A stretch of DNA of 14,274 bases. Source: JACRBK01 sp964427955. Lineage in GTDB: Bacteria; Chloroflexota; Anaerolineae; Aggregatilineales; Aggregatilineaceae. Position 1 is the first letter of the stretch, and each line of letters opens with the position of its first letter. The stretch lies in assembly GCA_964427955.1 (NCBI GenBank), contig CAYRWY010000112.1:1-14274 (forward strand). Reading direction: 5' to 3'. Below are positions 11,090-14,274 of this stretch, piece by piece. The translations under genes were made by a program, and so were the position numbers. The notes beneath the pieces were generated by a model. It saw only the letters and a list, made by a program, of their open reading frames with translations. It was not told where the DNA came from and did no database searches.

Positions 11090-12193
11090 ATGGTTCATCC
11101 CCGTGTACAGACCATCTCCGACATCCTCCGCCGGGCGGGACTCGACGCCCTCGCGCTGATCCCCGGCCCGAATCTGCAATACGTCACCGGCCTGGACTTT
11201 CACCTGATGGAGCGCCCGCTGATCGTGTTCTTCGTGCCCGGCGCGGACCCGGTAGCGGTGCTGCCCAGCCTGGAAGAGGAGCGTATGAAAGGCTCCGGCA
11301 TCCCGATGACGCTGTTCCCCTGGACCGATACCGAGGGCTACGAGGGGGCCTTTGCCGCGGCGGCAGGTGTCCTCAAGCTGGCGGGTAAGCGGCTGGGCGT
11401 GGAAGAACTGCAAATGCGCGTGCTGGAATCCGACCTGATCCAGGAATTCATGGCCGGAGTGCAGATCGCGCACGGCGGGCGGGCGTTGGCCGATCTGCGC
11501 CTGCGCAAGGACGCCACCGAAATCGCCCACCTGCGCGCAGCAATCTCGATCAGCGAGCGCGCGCTGCAAGCGACGATCCGGCAGGTGCGGCCCGGTATGT
11601 CCGAGCGCGAGATCGCCGGGCTGCTGGTGATCGAACAGCTCCGGTTGGGCGGCGGCAAGCATCCCTTCGAGCCGATCGTGCTCAGCGGGCCGAACTGCGC
11701 GCTGCCGCACGGCGAGCCGGGCGACCGCCGCGTGGCGGACGGCGAAACGCTGCTGTTCGACTTCGGCACGTCGGCGCACGGCTACGCTTCCGACATCACG
11801 CGCACCTTTGTCGTCGGCGCTCCCTCCGACAAGCTGAAAGCCGTCTATGCTGCCGTGCTGGCCGCCAACGCGGCAGGGCGGGCGGCGGCACGTCCCGGCG
11901 TCGCGGCCCAGGATGTGGATCGCGCGGCGCGGCGCGCCATCGACGCGGCGGGCTTCGGGGCCTACTTCACCCACCGCACCGGGCACGGCCTGGGCCTGGC
12001 CACGCACGAGGGGCCGAACATGGTCGAGGGCAATACCCAGCTTCTAGAGCCGGGCATGGTGTTCACCGTCGAGCCGGGGATTTATCTGCCGGGCGAACTG
12101 GGCGTGCGGATCGAGGATAACATGGTCGTCACGGCTGATGGCGCGGAGAGCCTGACCACCTTCTCGCGTGAATTGACGTCCATCGGCGTGTGA
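11090..12193 (+). CDS. M24B metallopeptidase (Xaa-Pro aminopeptidase/dipeptidase type)
   Basis: This 367-aa cytoplasmic enzyme removes N-terminal residues next to proline or splits Xaa-Pro dipeptides. It has the two-domain pita-bread layout: a creatinase-type N-terminal domain (about 5-140) and an M24 catalytic domain (about 148-360). All five dinuclear metal ligands are visible: Asp224 (LLFDFG), Asp235 (ASDITRTF), His299 (GHGLGLATHEGP), Glu328 (TVEPGIY) and Glu342 (VRIEDN). The accessory His207 is in PHGEP. GGAG lies 10 nt before the ATG, a rather long spacing. It is a single gene with its own promoter. Aminopeptidase and dipeptidase (PepQ-like) activities cannot be told apart from the sequence alone. 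Confidence 0.95.
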   Translation: MVHPRVQTISDILRRAGLDALALIPGPNLQYVTGLDFHLMERPLIVFFVPGADPVAVLPSLEEERMKGSGIPMTLFPWTDTEGYEGAFAAAAGVLKLAGKRLGVEELQMRVLESDLIQEFMAGVQIAHGGRALADLRLRKDATEIAHLRAAISISERALQATIRQVRPGMSEREIAGLLVIEQLRLGGGKHPFEPIVLSGPNCALPHGEPGDRRVADGETLLFDFGTSAHGYASDITRTFVVGAPSDKLKAVYAAVLAANAAGRAAARPGVAAQDVDRAARRAIDAAGFGAYFTHRTGHGLGLATHEGPNMVEGNTQLLEPGMVFTVEPGIYLPGELGVRIEDNMVVTADGAESLTTFSRELTSIGV

Positions 12194-12210
12194 TAGGCTC
12201 GTCTTTTCGC

Positions 12211-12235
12211 AGGGGCGTATCCGCCCTACGCCCCT
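12211..12235. repeat. AGGGGCGTA hairpin repeat
   Basis: AGGGGCGTA (12211-12219) and TACGCCCCT (12227-12235) are perfect 9-bp arms around a 7-nt loop, starting 17 bp after the peptidase stop codon. No T-run follows on either strand, so it is a weak terminator or a dispersed palindromic repeat. Confidence 0.55.
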
Positions 12236-12296
12236 ATCAACCCCGCCGGGAATCGGGTACACTTGGCGGCGCTTCGGACAGTACACTGGGCCAGCC

Positions 12297-13355
12297 ATGC
12301 GATTGCGGATCAAAACCTCACCCCGCCCCTTGACGCGGACCACGCTGCAAGCCTCGCGCTATCCCGCGCGCCTGATCTATGCGCTGCTGCTGCTGGCCGG
12401 AGTGTTGGGCGGCGGGACGCTGGGCTACTGCCTGCTCGAAGGCTGGAGCGTGCTGGACTCGCTCTATATGACCGTAATTACGATGGCTACCATCGGATAT
12501 GGCGAGACCCATCCTCTCGACACCGCCGGGCGGATGTTTACCATCCTCTTGATCATCATCTCGATTGGCAGCGCCGGGTATGCGGTGTCCACGCTGGCGG
12601 CGTTCATCGTCGAGGGGCAGTTTTACCGGCTTATTCAGGAGCGCAGAATGGATCAGCGGATCGCCCGATTGACCGATCATATCATCTTGTGCGGCGGGGG
12701 CCGGACCGGGCGCTACATCGCCGACGAATTCTTCCGCACCGGCGCGCCGTTCGTGCTGATCGAAAAGAATGCCGACATCCTGGAAAATGCGCTCCAGGTG
12801 GGCGATTTCCCCTACCTGCACGCCGATGCCACCCAAGACGAGGCGCTGCGCACTGCCGGGATCGAGCGGGCGCGGGGCCTGGTGGCGGCGCTGGGCGAGG
12901 ACAAAGACAACCTCTTCGTGGTGCTCAGCGCGCGGGCGTTGAACGCAAAATTACGTATCATCGCCCGCGTCTCGGACGAAGAAAACGCGGGCAAGCTGCG
13001 CATCGCCGGGGCGGACGAGGTGATCTCGCCCAACGCCATCGGCGGGCTGCGCATCGCCTCCGTCATGCTGCGCCCGGCGGTCGTCACCTTCCTGGACGAG
13101 ATGCTGCGCGTGCCTGGCCAGACCCTGCGCGTGGACGAAGTGCACCTCGACAAAATCCCGCACTTCGTCGGCAAGACCCTCCGGCAAACGGACATCGGGC
13201 GGCGGACCGGGATGCTGGTCATGGCGATCAAGTCGCCGGACAGCGGCTACCAGTTCAATCCCGGCGCGGATACCGTGCTCAAGACGGACGACATCCTGAT
13301 CGTGGTCGGCACGCGCGAACAGATCACCCGCCTGCACGAAACTCGGTTGGGCTAA
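12297..13355 (+). CDS. Two-TM potassium channel with RCK (TrkA-N/TrkA-C) domains
   Basis: This 352-aa membrane protein resembles MthK-type channels. TM1 is at about 25-47, a pore helix and selectivity filter TIGYGE at 65-70, and TM2 at about 80-106. A cytoplasmic RCK_N domain follows (about 127-245) with a Rossmann nucleotide or ligand loop, HIILCGGGRTGRY, and an acidic residue ending beta-2 (Glu156 in VLIEKN). A TrkA_C domain fills about 265-350. It lets K+ through the inner membrane, gated by a cytoplasmic ligand such as Ca2+ or a nucleotide; which one is unknown. The RBS is weak. It ends four bases into the convergent kinase gene. KefB/KefC-type antiporters are excluded by the single pore loop and two-TM layout. 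Confidence 0.95.
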   Translation: MRLRIKTSPRPLTRTTLQASRYPARLIYALLLLAGVLGGGTLGYCLLEGWSVLDSLYMTVITMATIGYGETHPLDTAGRMFTILLIIISIGSAGYAVSTLAAFIVEGQFYRLIQERRMDQRIARLTDHIILCGGGRTGRYIADEFFRTGAPFVLIEKNADILENALQVGDFPYLHADATQDEALRTAGIERARGLVAALGEDKDNLFVVLSARALNAKLRIIARVSDEENAGKLRIAGADEVISPNAIGGLRIASVMLRPAVVTFLDEMLRVPGQTLRVDEVHLDKIPHFVGKTLRQTDIGRRTGMLVMAIKSPDSGYQFNPGADTVLKTDDILIVVGTREQITRLHETRLG

Positions 13356-14274
13356 GCCTGGCGCCGCACCGAGATCGTGCTCAGATCAGGCACGGGCAGC
13401 GGCAGCCAGACGGTGAAGGTCGTCCCCTGGCCGACGATGCTGGCGACGTGGATCGATCCGCCGTGCATCTGCACGATCTGGCGCACGATGGCTAACCCCA
13501 GTCCCATCCCCGACCGGCGATCCCGGCGGCGGCTTTTGTCCACCTGGTAGAAGCGTTCGAAGATGAGCGGCAAATCCTCGGTGGGGATGCCTTCGCCGGT
13601 ATCCTGCACGGTGACGGCGATCCCGCGCGGGGCGGGCTGGGCGCGCAGTGTGATCGCGCCGCCGGACGGCGTATGCTTGAGGGCGTTGTCCAGCAGGTTG
13701 TTGAAGACCTGGGCCAGCCGGTCGCCATCCCCGGCGAGGCGCGGCAGATCGGGGAAAATGTCCAGCGTCAGGGTCAGTCCTTTTTCCCGCGCGCGGACGG
13801 AGAAGCTTTCGCCGACGCCGTGCAGCAGATCGCTGGGCGCGACGGCCCGCTGGCGCAGGTCCATCTGCCCGGCCTCGATGCGCGCCAGATCGAGCAGCGA
13901 CTCGACCATGCGGTGCATCCGCGCCGCTTCGTCGTAGATGATCTGGGCGGCGTGCTGCGCCGAGGATGGATCGGACGCCACGCCGTCCACAATCGCCTGC
14001 GCGAAGCCCTGCACGCTGGTCAGCGGGGTGCGCAGATCGTGCGAGACGTTCGCCAGAAAATCGCGCTGGGTCTGCTGGGCGATGGAGACGCGCTCCACCA
14101 TCTCGTTGAACGTTCCGGCCAGCGCCCGCACCTCGCGCGGCCCTTCCACCTGCACGCGCTGGCGGTAATCGCCCTGGGCGATCCGGCGGGCGGCTTGACT
14201 CATGCGCTGCAAGGGGCGCGCCACCGATCCGGCGATCAGCATCCCACCCAGTCTTGAAGTCTCCAGCCAGGAGT
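13352..14274 (-). CDS. Sensor histidine kinase, C-terminal part (start at or beyond window edge)
   Basis: Numbering from the Met at 14242, it has a HAMP domain (about 5-56, SVARPLQRMSQAARRIAQGDY), HisKA with the phospho-accepting His68 in FLANVSHDLRTPL, and an HATPase domain with N-box (VFNNLLDNALKHTP, 179-192), G1 (DTGEGIP), F-box (IFERFYQ) and G2 (GMGLGLAIV). It would autophosphorylate on receiving a membrane signal and pass phosphate to a response regulator, none of which is in the window. The frame is open to the edge, so the sensor and membrane segments lie outside. The ten residues before Met14242 are not very hydrophobic, unlike the usual TM2 before HAMP. The stop overlaps the channel stop by four bases. 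Confidence 0.92.
   Translation of the reverse strand, partial: SWLETSRLGGMLIAGSVARPLQRMSQAARRIAQGDYRQRVQVEGPREVRALAGTFNEMVERVSIAQQTQRDFLANVSHDLRTPLTSVQGFAQAIVDGVASDPSSAQHAAQIIYDEAARMHRMVESLLDLARIEAGQMDLRQRAVAPSDLLHGVGESFSVRAREKGLTLTLDIFPDLPRLAGDGDRLAQVFNNLLDNALKHTPSGGAITLRAQPAPRGIAVTVQDTGEGIPTEDLPLIFERFYQVDKSRRRDRRSGMGLGLAIVRQIVQMHGGSIHVASIVGQGTTFTVWLPLPVPDLSTISVRRQA

Noticed and set aside
13352..13355. Four-base overlap of the channel and kinase stop codons as a regulatory device
   Set aside because: Convergent genes sharing CTAA at their ends are common in compact genomes; nothing else suggests regulation.

Overview
The window is high-GC bacterial chromosome carrying one lower-GC insert. 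The lineage is most likely Chloroflexota. That is inferred from the style of the proteins (large serine recombinase, DUF2142-type membrane protein, FlK-like thioesterase) and from dispersed intergenic repeats (ACT heptads, CCCCTCTCCC hairpins); no rRNA or other marker gene is present to confirm it.

Region 1 (1-2813) looks like a very small site-specific integrative element inside a fluoroacetyl-CoA-thioesterase-like (hot-dog fold) gene. On the right, a high-GC copy (minus strand, 2813 to 2547) has a good RBS and start and all three catalytic-type residues, then breaks off just after the conserved His segment, at the end of a large serine recombinase gene. On the left, a second, lower-GC 5' copy of the same gene starts at 143 and runs off the window. 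Between them lie three plus-strand genes: an 84-aa protein, a 99-aa winged-helix-like protein and the 530-aa recombinase. The simplest reading is that the element carries its own promoter, RBS and N-terminal half of the thioesterase and fuses them to the displaced host 3' half, as SXT does at prfC.

Region 2 (2867-6503, all minus strand) holds a DMT/EamA transporter, an AraC regulator, a MazG-like protein and a DUF2142/GT-C-like membrane protein. The last has its own promoter and is probably co-transcribed with the MazG-like gene. A hairpin overlaps the transporter stop codon and a MITE-like repeat separates transporter and regulator.

Region 3 (6611-8523) is metG with a clear promoter and a hairpin repeat just downstream.

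Region 4 (8545-10812) is a minus-strand operon: YtxH-like, DinB-like and UroD-superfamily proteins. Its promoter contains a 14-bp palindrome. Just past the operon's 3' end a near-consensus promoter faces a strong terminator about 160 nt away. The segment between them is highly structured and is a candidate small RNA. An array of 7-bp ACT repeats lies between it and metG.

Region 5 (10840-14274) holds more ACT-heptad repeats, an M24B Xaa-Pro-type aminopeptidase with its own promoter, a two-TM RCK potassium channel, and, convergent with it and overlapping by four bases, a sensor histidine kinase cut by the window edge.
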